A stretch of 64,000 nucleotides of DNA from Glutamicibacter soli. GTDB lineage: Bacteria; Actinomycetota; Actinomycetes; Actinomycetales; Micrococcaceae. The stretch covers positions 600,513 through 664,512 of the forward strand of contig NZ_POAF01000002.1 of the NCBI RefSeq assembly GCF_003309065.1. Direction: 5' to 3'. The notes beneath the pieces were generated by a model, which was not told the DNA's origin, did no database searches, and saw only the letters and a program-made list of their open reading frames with translations. Position 1 is the first letter of the stretch. Each line of letters begins with the position of its first letter. The translations under genes were made by a program, and so were the position numbers. Positions 17,544 through 28,761 of the stretch are shown in pieces.

Positions 17544-17969
17544 TCAGGCTTTTTTCGCCGAGGTGGCACCCTTGACCATCGCGCGGTCGACTTCATGGAT
17601 TCCCAGGCAGAATCCAACCGAAAGGATGATCGACTTGATGGTGAGCTCGCTGATGTCGTCGGGAACGTAGACCAGCTGCACCGGTCCGGCTAGGACGATC
17701 AGGACCAGAGCCCAAATGTTGTAGGCCCAGGACGTCCGGGCCTCCATCATTTCCGGATGCCGCGCCCGGCGGCGGATCGTGCGCACACCCAGCACGATGA
17801 TGACGACCGCGAGAATGGCGGCGCCGAGGAAAAAGAAGTTGCGCTGGGTCCGCAGCCACGCAAGGGTCGATCCGACCAGGATGCCGACCAGGGCCGAAGC
17901 CCACCAGCTGATGGAGCGCAATTCGTGCGGTTTGGACTCCGCGCTTCCGGTGGATTTACCAGTCGCCAT
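17544..17969 (-). CDS. Small membrane protein with four predicted helices, unknown function
   Basis: Predicted 141-residue protein with an SAESKPHELRSISWW N-terminus, then four hydrophobic segments (about residues 21-38, 46-63, 81-97 and 107-125) and a basic linker RRRARHP between helices 2 and 3. ATG at 17969 has an AAGGAG site 5 bases upstream. It lies between the permease and the HTH-cupin gene on the same strand, but with its own ribosome site and 134 bases before the permease. I cannot name the family with confidence. Confidence 0.7.
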   Translation of the reverse strand: MATGKSTGSAESKPHELRSISWWASALVGILVGSTLAWLRTQRNFFFLGAAILAVVIIVLGVRTIRRRARHPEMMEARTSWAYNIWALVLIVLAGPVQLVYVPDDISELTIKSIILSVGFCLGIHEVDRAMVKGATSAKKA

Positions 17970-18117
17970 TGCACTCCTTCCTGTCTTCACTAGCCTGCCT
18001 GCGTCGGCGGGCACTATTCCAAGAATACGCGGTGCAGTGGCCAGCCGTGAACGCGGCGCCTCTTCGCGGCAGGCTCTGTCCGGGGAGTCACACCACACCG
18101 GGAGCCACTGCACAGAC

Positions 18118-18681
18118 TCAGAGAATCAGGGTCCAGAGCACCACGGCAGGTTCATCGCCGGGGTTTTCCCAGCTGTGCGGTTCGCGCCCCGGAAAGGTCA
18201 TGGTGTCCCCCGCAGCGAGCTCGACCACCCGTTCGGGTAGCACCAGCGTGAACACCCCGGAGGCCACGTGCAGCACTTCGAGCTCGCAATCCACCGAATA
18301 CAGTTCGTTCTCCCCCTTGCCCCGGGGTTCCACTTCGGCGCGAATGACCTGGACGCGCTTTTCGCCGCGCGGGGTGACCAGCTTCTCGGTGATGCCCGAG
18401 CCTCCCAGCGAGATGCGCGGCGCATCCCCCAGTCGCACCAAAGTCGTGTCCGGTACTTCGAACAGGGTCCCGACCTCGATCCCCAGCACCTCGCAGAGCT
18501 TGAGCAGCGTGGAGACCGACGGACTGGTCAAGTCGCGTTCGACGCGGGAAAGAAACCCCTTGGTCAACCCGGAAAGCTCGGCGACCTGGTCGATCGTCAT
18601 GTGCTGCTGCTGGCGGACGCCGCGCAGCCGTGCTCCGATGTTGATTGACGAGCCTGAGGGTTCGACGGGCAGAGCTTTCAT
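18118..18681 (-). CDS. HTH-XRE/cupin transcriptional regulator (PuuR-like architecture)
   Basis: Predicted repressor of 187 residues. An N-terminal XRE helix-turn-helix (IGARLRGVRQQQHMTIDQVA, then FLSRVERDLTSPSVSTLLKL) is followed by a C-terminal cupin barrel containing AAGDTMTFPGREPHSWENPG, a small-molecule sensor. This architecture is shared with PuuR and other regulators of amine, amino-acid or osmolyte uptake. The placement beside a permease and GABA genes is consistent with that. The cupin ends directly at a WTLIL C-terminus. A TATCCT -10-like box lies in the divergent region to the DinB gene. Confidence 0.8.
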   Translation of the reverse strand: MKALPVEPSGSSINIGARLRGVRQQQHMTIDQVAELSGLTKGFLSRVERDLTSPSVSTLLKLCEVLGIEVGTLFEVPDTTLVRLGDAPRISLGGSGITEKLVTPRGEKRVQVIRAEVEPRGKGENELYSVDCELEVLHVASGVFTLVLPERVVELAAGDTMTFPGREPHSWENPGDEPAVVLWTLIL

Positions 18682-18882
18682 CCGTGGGGCACCTGGACCT
18701 GTTCACTCGAAGGATAGGCAGCGACCGCGGGAGTGTACTTCTGCCGGCCGCTCTGCGTCCCCAGTTTACCAATACGCAACTTCCGGCCAACCGGAACGGG
18801 AGAATATGACACCTTGGCTTCGGTGGCTTCCCATTTCCTGAAGCGGGTTCCCCGAACCGTGGCCTGCATCTACACTCGGTCC

Positions 18883-19482
18883 ATGGACGACACCCCGAAC
18901 AGCACCGTGGCCAGGCTGCGCGAATACCTGAACGACGCGCGGCAGGCAGTCATCTTCAAAAGCGGGCAGCTCAGCGAGGAGCTGGCCCGCCAACCCATGA
19001 CCCCCACCGGCACGCACGTGCTGGGCGTCGTGCACCACCTGGCGATCACCGAGTACGGCTACTTCGGTGCGTGCCTCAATCGGCCGGTCAACGACTCCTA
19101 CCTCCAGCAGCTGCTGGACATCGACGACCCGCAGGCGGATTTCATTCCGCCAGCCGATGCCAGCGCGCAGCAGGTCATCGAGCTCTACCAGCGGGCCATC
19201 GCCTTCGCCGAGGCCGGGTTCGACCAGCTGGAGCTCGCCTCCCCGGCCGAAGTCCCCTGGTGGGTCCGCCACCGGCACACCACCCTGGAACATCTCATGG
19301 TGCACATGATCGCAGAGACCTCGCGCCATGCAGGCCATCTGGACATCGTCCGCGAGCTGCTGGACGGGCAGGTCGGGCTGCGCGCGGAAGTGCCGAACCT
19401 GCCGGACTACACACCCCGGCAATGGCAGGAGCAGCGCGACCGGCTGCAGCAGACCGCGCAGTCCAAGCGAGGCTCCGACTAG
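18883..19482 (+). CDS. DinB-superfamily protein (DUF664-like)
   Basis: Predicted four-helix metal-binding protein of 199 residues. The likely metal ligands are His in LGVVHHLAITE and two in ETSRHAGHLDIVRE, the HX...HxxxH layout of DinB/YfiT enzymes, some of which are thiol-dependent transferases. The ATG at 18883 (MDDTPNSTVARL) is preceded by TACACT ending 7 bases earlier, so leaderless transcription is likely; the longer frame upstream would overlap the promoter region. The substrate is unknown. Confidence 0.75.
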   Translation: MDDTPNSTVARLREYLNDARQAVIFKSGQLSEELARQPMTPTGTHVLGVVHHLAITEYGYFGACLNRPVNDSYLQQLLDIDDPQADFIPPADASAQQVIELYQRAIAFAEAGFDQLELASPAEVPWWVRHRHTTLEHLMVHMIAETSRHAGHLDIVRELLDGQVGLRAEVPNLPDYTPRQWQEQRDRLQQTAQSKRGSD

Positions 19483-19685
19483 GGCTTCGCGCGGAGTTCA
19501 TATTACGGAATGAAACTTCACGACTTAATATTGCGGCGGTAGCATCGACACTGTTGCTTCACGAGACGCGGCGCCAAGCTCCGACTGGCCGCGCACCAAC
19601 CCCAGGTTCATGGGTGGTTCGGATGAAGAAGCGGTCCGGGCATCGACCGATGCGCGGGCAAGAGCTCAGCGAGAGTTGTCGTGTC

Positions 19686-19952
19686 ATGGCATTTTCCATC
19701 CTCCCCATCATCGATCTGCAGACCGGACAGGTGCAGTTCACCGTGCAGGACCGCTGGTACACCCGCTACATTGCAGACCCGGCGCACCTTGAGCGGCTGA
19801 TCACCCGTTCCTCCCGGCGCCCGGTCTTCGATCCCGCGGCGGGCGAGCTGGTGGTGTTCGTGGCGTCCGCCGGGCAGCCCGATGGGCGCAGCCTTGCTTT
19901 TAGGCTTGCCAAATTCCCCGGCACCATCTCGCTGGCTAAACTGAGAGGCTGA
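19686..19952 (+). CDS. Hypothetical protein of 88 residues
   Basis: The reading frame starting MAFSILPIIDLQTGQV looks protein-like, with alternating hydrophobic strands (QFTVQDRWYTRYIADP, GELVVFVASAGQPDGRSLAF). An in-frame ATG at 19623 would add 21 mostly polar residues. Neither start has a good ribosome site. It lies 52 bases before the ferritin-like/VIT gene on the same strand. I do not recognise a family, and codon use is consistent with a real gene. Confidence 0.5.
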   Translation: MAFSILPIIDLQTGQVQFTVQDRWYTRYIADPAHLERLITRSSRRPVFDPAAGELVVFVASAGQPDGRSLAFRLAKFPGTISLAKLRG

Positions 19953-20004
19953 ACAGAATCCCGGGTTTCGTTGAGAAATCCCAAGCCGTAGGAGAGTCAT
20001 CCTC

Positions 20005-21111
20005 GTGATGTCACACAGCCCCACGACTGAGCCCACCCCCGCCCAGATCCGCCGCTGGCGCAAGTACGTTGCGGACGAGGTCGCCGAAGGCGCCATCTAC
20101 CGCGCGCTGGCCCAGAAGAAGACCGGACAGGAAAAGCAGATCCTGCTGGGACTGGCCGCGGCGGAAGAACGCCATGAGGAATACTGGCGCACCAAGCTCG
20201 GGGCGCATGCCCGCCCGGTGCGTCCCTCGCTGCGTCGCAGCTTCCTGCGTTTCCTCGCCCTGAGCTTCGGCTCGGTGTTCGTGCTCGCGCTGGCGCAGCG
20301 GGCCGAAAGCAGCACCCCCTACGCGACCGATGCCGACGCGTCGCCGCAGATGGCCGCCGACGAGCAGGTCCACGAGGAAGTCGTCCGCGCCCTGGCCACC
20401 GCGGGCCGCGCGCAGCTGTCGGGCAACTTCCGCGCCGCGGTCTTCGGCGCCAACGACGGCCTGGTCTCCAACCTGGCCCTAGTCATGGGCATCGGAGCGA
20501 CCGGTGTTTCCTCCGGACTGGTGCTGTTCTCCGGCATCGCCGGCCTGCTGGCCGGCGCGCTGTCCATGGCCGCCGGCGAATACGTCTCCGTGCGTTCGCA
20601 GCGCGAGCTGCTCACGGCTTCGCGTCCCACTCAGGTGACGCTCACCGCCGCCCCTGACCTGGATTTGGACGCCAACGAACTGGTGCTCATCTACAAGGCC
20701 CGCGGCATGACCGACGAGGATGCCGAGCACCGCGCTGCAGAACGCATGGGCTTGTTCACCTGCGACTGCAACCCGTCCTTCTCGCTGAACCCGGAAGCCC
20801 GGGCCGAAGAGCTGGCGAACGAGCACGAGGAACTGGGCTCGGCTACCGGCGCCGCGGCGACCTCCTTCTGCCTGTTCGCTTCCGGAGCGGTCATCCCGAT
20901 CCTTCCCTACATCTTCGGCATGTCAGGCCTGGCTGCGATCATCACCTCGGTGCTGCTGGTCGGCGCCGCGCTGATGATCACCGGCGGCATTGTCGGGCTG
21001 CTGTCCGGGGCCTCGCCGATGAAGCGCGGCCTGCGCCAGCTGGCCATCGGCTGGGGCGCCGCCGCAGTCACCTACTGCCTCGGCTTGCTGTTCGGCACCA
21101 ACGTGGCCTGA
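20005..21111 (+). CDS. Ferritin-like (rubrerythrin)-VIT1/CCC1 iron exporter fusion, MbfA type
   Basis: Predicted membrane iron exporter of 368 residues. The N-terminal part (about 1-90) is a ferritin-like domain with EVAEGAIYRALAQKK and EERHEEYW, the di-iron type ExxH pattern. A linker follows, then a VIT1/CCC1 domain beginning FRAAVFGANDGLVSNLALVMG and five hydrophobic segments. This architecture is that of MbfA, which exports iron from bacterial cells. GTG at 20005 has a GGAGAG site 8 bases upstream; the next codon is ATG (20008), which is an equally possible start. Confidence 0.8.
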   Translation: MMSHSPTTEPTPAQIRRWRKYVADEVAEGAIYRALAQKKTGQEKQILLGLAAAEERHEEYWRTKLGAHARPVRPSLRRSFLRFLALSFGSVFVLALAQRAESSTPYATDADASPQMAADEQVHEEVVRALATAGRAQLSGNFRAAVFGANDGLVSNLALVMGIGATGVSSGLVLFSGIAGLLAGALSMAAGEYVSVRSQRELLTASRPTQVTLTAAPDLDLDANELVLIYKARGMTDEDAEHRAAERMGLFTCDCNPSFSLNPEARAEELANEHEELGSATGAAATSFCLFASGAVIPILPYIFGMSGLAAIITSVLLVGAALMITGGIVGLLSGASPMKRGLRQLAIGWGAAAVTYCLGLLFGTNVA

Positions 21112-21138
21112 GCCCCGCCGGCTCGATGAGCCATTCCC

Positions 21139-21172
21139 ACGGCCGCCGCCTGCTTCACCAGGCGGCGGCCGT
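21139..21172. terminator. Hairpin between convergent genes
   Basis: 14-base arms ACGGCCGCCGCCTG and its complement lie between the VIT fusion and the LOG gene; no long T tract is present. Confidence 0.6.
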
Positions 21173-21180
21173 TGCCGTTC

Positions 21181-22359
21181 TCAGAATCTGGTGCGCCGGC
21201 GCAGCGACTGCATGCCGCCGATGAATTCCACCGCTTCGGCCACCGAATCGACCAGGGCGATCTTGTCCTCCATGATCTGCTCGGCGGCCAGCGCCTTGAG
21301 CAGCTGCCAAGCCGGCAGTGTGCGGGTCCAATGCTCGCGGCCGACCAACACCAGCGGCACCACCCTGGCCCCGGTGGCGTAGTAGTTCTCGCAGGCGTCC
21401 TGGAAGATTTCCTGCACCGTGCCGGCGGAACCGGGCAGCACCACGATCCCGCCGTTGGATTGCTCCAGCAGCAGCGCCTCGCGGGTCGCGTTGGCGAAGA
21501 ACTTGGCGATGTGCGTGGCGAACAGGTTCGGCGGTTCGTGCCCGAAGAACCAGGTCGGAACCCCCAGCGAGGTGCGTTCCGAGGGAAAGCGGGCCTTCAC
21601 GGCGAGCGCGGTGCGCGCCCAGCCGGTGCGCCGGTGGATCGCGTCCGGTTCCGCCGCCAGCATCTGCAGGGCCGTGGAGATCTCCTCCCGCCCGCGGTCG
21701 GCCAGCCAGGCACCGGCGTTCGCCGCTTCCATGGCTCCCGGTCCCCCGCCGGTGGCCACGGCGTATCCGGCGCGGGTCAGCCGCGCCCCGAGGTCCAGCG
21801 CCTGCGCGTACTGCTCGGTGCCTCGGCTCAGGGCGTGCCCGCCCATGACTCCGATGATCGGGGTGTCCTTGAAGGCGCCGTCGTAGACCTCGGAGATCAG
21901 CGCCTGCCCCACGTGGTGGTCGTGCAGCGTCGATGCCATCGCCTGGTCGTCGCTCAGCAGCTGGCGCGGACCGTGCTGCTGCGAGTAGGTGTAGATCCGC
22001 GCGTCCGGCACATGCTCATAGGTCTGCGTGCTGATTCCCTCGTACAGTTCCTCGGGGGTGTACAGCCCGCGGTCGCTGGTGCGGAAGGGCAGCTGCTCCC
22101 CCGAGTCCATGCACAACCCGCCGGTGCCCTGGACCAAGGCGCGGCCGGCTTCACTGAACTGGCAGTCGATGAACAGCGCCTCGGCCAGGTCCAGCGCGGC
22201 GAGCACCGTATCGCGCCCGCGCAGATCCACCCGGTGCACCCGCCAGCTGCGGCCGCGGGAGCGCTGGAAACCCAGCGCTTCGGCCGCCAAGCGGTCGAAT
22301 TCCGCCAGTGAGGTGATGTTGACGGCGCGCGCCGGAAGATACGGCCAGACTTGGGACAT
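21181..22359 (-). CDS. LOG-family protein (lysine decarboxylase-like Rossmann fold)
   Basis: Predicted protein of 392 residues, longer than the cytokinin-activating LOG phosphoribohydrolases (about 180-260). It carries the nucleotide-binding motif GGGPGAMEAAN and a variant of PGGxGTxxE (LPGSAGTVQEIFQ, with Ser for the second Gly). An N-terminal region of about 150 residues precedes the core. ATG at 22359 is preceded by TAGCGT ending 7 bases before it, so the transcript is probably leaderless. The substrate is unknown. Confidence 0.75.
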   Translation of the reverse strand: MSQVWPYLPARAVNITSLAEFDRLAAEALGFQRSRGRSWRVHRVDLRGRDTVLAALDLAEALFIDCQFSEAGRALVQGTGGLCMDSGEQLPFRTSDRGLYTPEELYEGISTQTYEHVPDARIYTYSQQHGPRQLLSDDQAMASTLHDHHVGQALISEVYDGAFKDTPIIGVMGGHALSRGTEQYAQALDLGARLTRAGYAVATGGGPGAMEAANAGAWLADRGREEISTALQMLAAEPDAIHRRTGWARTALAVKARFPSERTSLGVPTWFFGHEPPNLFATHIAKFFANATREALLLEQSNGGIVVLPGSAGTVQEIFQDACENYYATGARVVPLVLVGREHWTRTLPAWQLLKALAAEQIMEDKIALVDSVAEAVEFIGGMQSLRRRTRF

Positions 22360-22446
22360 GGCTCCACGCTACGTGACAGTTAGGGATTATTCACAGTAGG
22401 GGGCTCTCAACTTTCACGACGGGCCAGAACGTGAAACGATTAGCGG

Positions 22447-25797
<3,351 letters not shown>

Positions 25798-25940
25798 CAG
25801 GTTGATTAACTCTTCGTGGTTTAGCAGGCGCTTACCAGCAAGACGCGATATATTCAATATGCCACCTCATGTGCGTTACGCCACACCGGACGCACAAGTA
25901 GGGCACCCCCATGGAGGTCTTCTTCAGGGGGCAGCGCAAG

Positions 25941-26243
25941 ATGAAGGCGGTTATAACCGTGTCCCTGATCAAATCGGAGACTCTGAGTACACCGAGCGAC
26001 GACTGGATGAACGCTTCGGTGACGACGGAAGCAGATCGTGTGGTGATTGAAACCGAGCAGGAGCGCCTGCTCCTGGAGAACGACCGGCTTCTGGAAAAAA
26101 TCCGGAAGGTCCTAGCTTCTCCGCTGGATGAGATTTTCTACAACCCGAAGCACCGGATGCTGTTGATTCCGGGCGCCTTCGCGGTCATTGGATCCTCATT
26201 CCTGAGGGTGGACACCGAGGCCGCGACCGGCCTGCGGGGCTAA
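25941..26243 (+). CDS. Hypothetical protein of 100 residues
   Basis: Frame from the ATG at 25941 (MKAVITVSLIKSET), which has an AGGGGG site 9 bases upstream; an ATG at 25911 is also in frame. The charged coiled-coil-like segment ETEQERLLLENDRLLEKIRKVL, followed by ASPLDEIFYNPKHRMLLIPG and a hydrophobic stretch, looks like real protein. I recognise no family, and it could be spurious. Confidence 0.45.
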   Translation: MKAVITVSLIKSETLSTPSDDWMNASVTTEADRVVIETEQERLLLENDRLLEKIRKVLASPLDEIFYNPKHRMLLIPGAFAVIGSSFLRVDTEAATGLRG

Positions 26244-26344
26244 GCTCCCCGCGCACCGCATTACCCCCGGGCCGGCATCCCAGACCCGGCTTGGGGCTGT
26301 TTCCCAAATCTTTGATCCGTCGCCACAACGCCGTGGAGACGGAA

Positions 26345-26389
26345 AATGGCCGCCTGCGCCACGGCAATCCCGTGGCACAGGCGGCCATT
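26345..26389 (-). terminator. Terminator of sucCD
   Basis: A hairpin with arms AATGGCCGCCTG / CAGGCGGCCATT and an inner stem GCCACGG/CCGTGGC ends in TTTTCC on the minus strand, just after sucD. Confidence 0.75.
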
Positions 26390-26427
26390 ACGCTCTCACC
26401 CGGGTTATCCGGGCTTCGAAGCCTCGC

Positions 26428-27330
26428 TTAGAGGGCTGCGAAAACTTCGCGCAGCAGGCGTGCGGTCTCCGAAGGAGTCTTGCCCACCTTCACGCCGGCA
26501 GCTTCCAGTGCTTCCTTCTTGGCCTGGGCAGTGCCAGCCGAGCCGGAAACGATGGCGCCTGCGTGGCCCATGGTCTTGCCCTCAGGGGCGGTGAAGCCTG
26601 CCACGTAGCCGACAACCGGCTTGGTGACGTTCGCCTTGATGTATTCGGCTGCGCGCTCCTCGGCGTCGCCGCCGATTTCGCCGATCATCACGATGGCCTT
26701 GGTTTCCGGATCCGCCTCGAACGCAGCCAGGGCGTCGATGTGGGTGGTGCCGATGACCGGGTCGCCGCCGATGCCGATGGCGGTGGAGAAGCCCAGGTCG
26801 CGCAGTTCGTACATCATCTGGTAGGTCAGGGTGCCGGACTTGGAGACCAAGCCGATCGGGCCCTTGCCGGTGATGTTGTTCGGGGTGATGCCGACCAGCG
26901 CCTCGCCCGGGGTGATGATGCCTGGGCAGTTAGGGCCAATGATGCGGGTGATCTGGTTGCCGTCGGCGTCGACCTTGGACTGGGCCAGGGCCCAGAACTC
27001 AGCCGAGTCCTGCACCGGCACGCCTTCGGTGATGACCACAACGAGGCCGACCTCGGCCTCGATGGCCTCGACCACTGCATCCTTGGTGAACTTTGGCGGA
27101 ACGAAGACGATCGACACGTCAGCGCCGGTCTCGGCCTTGGCCTCTGCCACGGTGCCGTAGACCTTGATCTCCTGCTCGCCGTGGGTCACGGTGGTGCCGG
27201 CCTTGCGTGCGTTCACGCCGCCGACGATGTTGGTGCCGGCCTTGAGCATCAGGGCGGTGTGCTTGGTGCCTTCGCCGCCGGTGATGCCCTGGACGATGAC
27301 CTTGGAGTCCTTGTTCAGGTAAATGCTCAT
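26428..27330 (-). CDS. sucD: Succinyl-CoA synthetase alpha subunit
   Basis: The alpha subunit of the TCA-cycle enzyme that makes ATP/GTP from succinyl-CoA. The length of 300 residues is normal. The N-terminal CoA-binding Rossmann domain begins [20 protein letters not shown]. The phosphohistidine segment is [12 protein letters not shown] near residue 246. It starts 16 bases after sucC stops, in the same operon. It would also take up succinyl-CoA or succinate derived from the catabolic genes at the left of the window. Confidence 0.95.
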   Translation of the reverse strand: MSIYLNKDSKVIVQGITGGEGTKHTALMLKAGTNIVGGVNARKAGTTVTHGEQEIKVYGTVAEAKAETGADVSIVFVPPKFTKDAVVEAIEAEVGLVVVITEGVPVQDSAEFWALAQSKVDADGNQITRIIGPNCPGIITPGEALVGITPNNITGKGPIGLVSKSGTLTYQMMYELRDLGFSTAIGIGGDPVIGTTHIDALAAFEADPETKAIVMIGEIGGDAEERAAEYIKANVTKPVVGYVAGFTAPEGKTMGHAGAIVSGSAGTAQAKKEALEAAGVKVGKTPSETARLLREVFAAL

Positions 27331-27346
27331 TGTTCGCTTATCCCTC

Positions 27347-28519
27347 TTACTTCGCTGCGTTGGCGAGCTCGGCGGCCTTGTCGGCGCCCTCGTCCATGGT
27401 TGCTGCCAGGGTCACCAGTGGGTGGTTGGCTTCGGCCAGGATGGCGCGGCCTTCTTCAACGTTGTTGCCGTCCAGGCGGACAACCAGCGGCTTGTTCGCT
27501 GCGTCACCCAGGGTGTTCAGCGCGCCGACGATGCCGTTGGCCACTGCGTCGCAAGCGGTGATGCCGCCGAAGACGTTGACGAACACGGACTTGACCTGCG
27601 GGTCGTTCAGGATGACGTCCAAGCCGTTGGCCATGACCTCAGCCGAGGCGCCGCCGCCGATGTCCAGGAAGTTCGCCGGCTTCACGTCACCGTGGTTCTC
27701 GCCAGCGTAGGCGACGACGTCCAGGGTCGACATGACCAGGCCTGCACCGTTGCCGATGATGCCCACTTCGCCGTCCAGCTTGACGTAGTTCAGGCCTGCA
27801 GCCTTGGCCTTGGCCTCCAGCGGATCGGCTGCGCCCTTGTCCTCGAGCTCTTCGTGAGCCGGGTGGCGGACCTCGGAAGCGTTGTCATCCAGGGAGACCT
27901 TGCCGTCCAGTGCGACGATGTCGCCTGCACCGGTCTTCACCAGTGGGTTGACCTCAACGAGGGTTGCATCCTCTTCCTTGAAGACGGTCCACAGCTTCTG
28001 CAGGGTCTCTTCGACCTTGGCACGCAGTTCCTCGGCGAAACCGGCAGCTGCGACGATCTCGGCGGCCTTTTCGGCGTCGATGCCGACCAGCGGATCAACT
28101 GCAACGCGAGCCAGCGCCTCCGGGCGCTCCTCTGCCAGCTGCTCGATCTCCATGCCGCCCTCGACGGAGCACATGGCCAGGTAGTTGCGGTTTGCGCGGT
28201 CCAGCAGCACGGAGAAGTAGAATTCCTCGGCGATGTCCGCACCCTGTGCGATCATGACCTTGTTCACGGTGTGGCCCTTGATGTCCATACCGAGAATGTT
28301 CGATGCGTGCTCGAAAGCCTCGTCTGCGGTCTTGGCAACCTTAACGCCGCCAGCCTTGCCGCGGCCGCCAACCTTGACCTGAGCCTTAACGACTACGACG
28401 CCGCCGATCTTTTCAGCTGCTGCCTTGGCTTCTTCAGGGGTGTAAGCGACGATACCGGCAAGCACGGGTACGCCGTGTGCCTCGAATAGATCGCGCGCCT
28501 GGTACTCATACAGGTCCAC
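27347..28519 (-). CDS. sucC: Succinyl-CoA synthetase beta subunit
   Basis: The beta subunit of succinyl-CoA synthetase, 390 residues, normal length. It begins [20 protein letters not shown] and carries the ATP-grasp domain with [17 protein letters not shown], and the nucleotide-site region ending [14 protein letters not shown] at 28519 follows GAAGGACACAAACCC. A hairpin AGACGCCG-AAA-CGGCGTCT (28616-28634) lies about 100 bases upstream in the leader region. Confidence 0.95.
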   Translation of the reverse strand: MDLYEYQARDLFEAHGVPVLAGIVAYTPEEAKAAAEKIGGVVVVKAQVKVGGRGKAGGVKVAKTADEAFEHASNILGMDIKGHTVNKVMIAQGADIAEEFYFSVLLDRANRNYLAMCSVEGGMEIEQLAEERPEALARVAVDPLVGIDAEKAAEIVAAAGFAEELRAKVEETLQKLWTVFKEEDATLVEVNPLVKTGAGDIVALDGKVSLDDNASEVRHPAHEELEDKGAADPLEAKAKAAGLNYVKLDGEVGIIGNGAGLVMSTLDVVAYAGENHGDVKPANFLDIGGGASAEVMANGLDVILNDPQVKSVFVNVFGGITACDAVANGIVGALNTLGDAANKPLVVRLDGNNVEEGRAILAEANHPLVTLAATMDEGADKAAELANAAK

Positions 28520-28761
28520 GGGTTTGTGTCCTTCGTTCGAAGTTCATGCTGACTCGCGGCACAGTCACGGACCAGTGTCCGCGCCGTACCCAAAGAGAGC
28601 GCACCGCAACCAAACAGACGCCGAAACGGCGTCTTAGCCCGTGCGCATTTCTCAGACTATCCTTACTTTCGCGATCTTCCCACTTTTACAAGTTGTAGAG
28701 ATTCCGCGCATTTCACCGATTGGCTATCGCTGTGACCAAGCCAATATCGCAATGGGATTGA

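Noticed and set aside
15988..17670. Long open frame antisense to the permease (560 codons)
   Set aside because: Shadow of a real transporter gene with the same explanation.
25911..25940. Start of the hypothetical gene at ATG 25911
   Set aside because: ATG 25941 has an AGGGGG site 9 bases upstream, whereas 25911 has none that fits.
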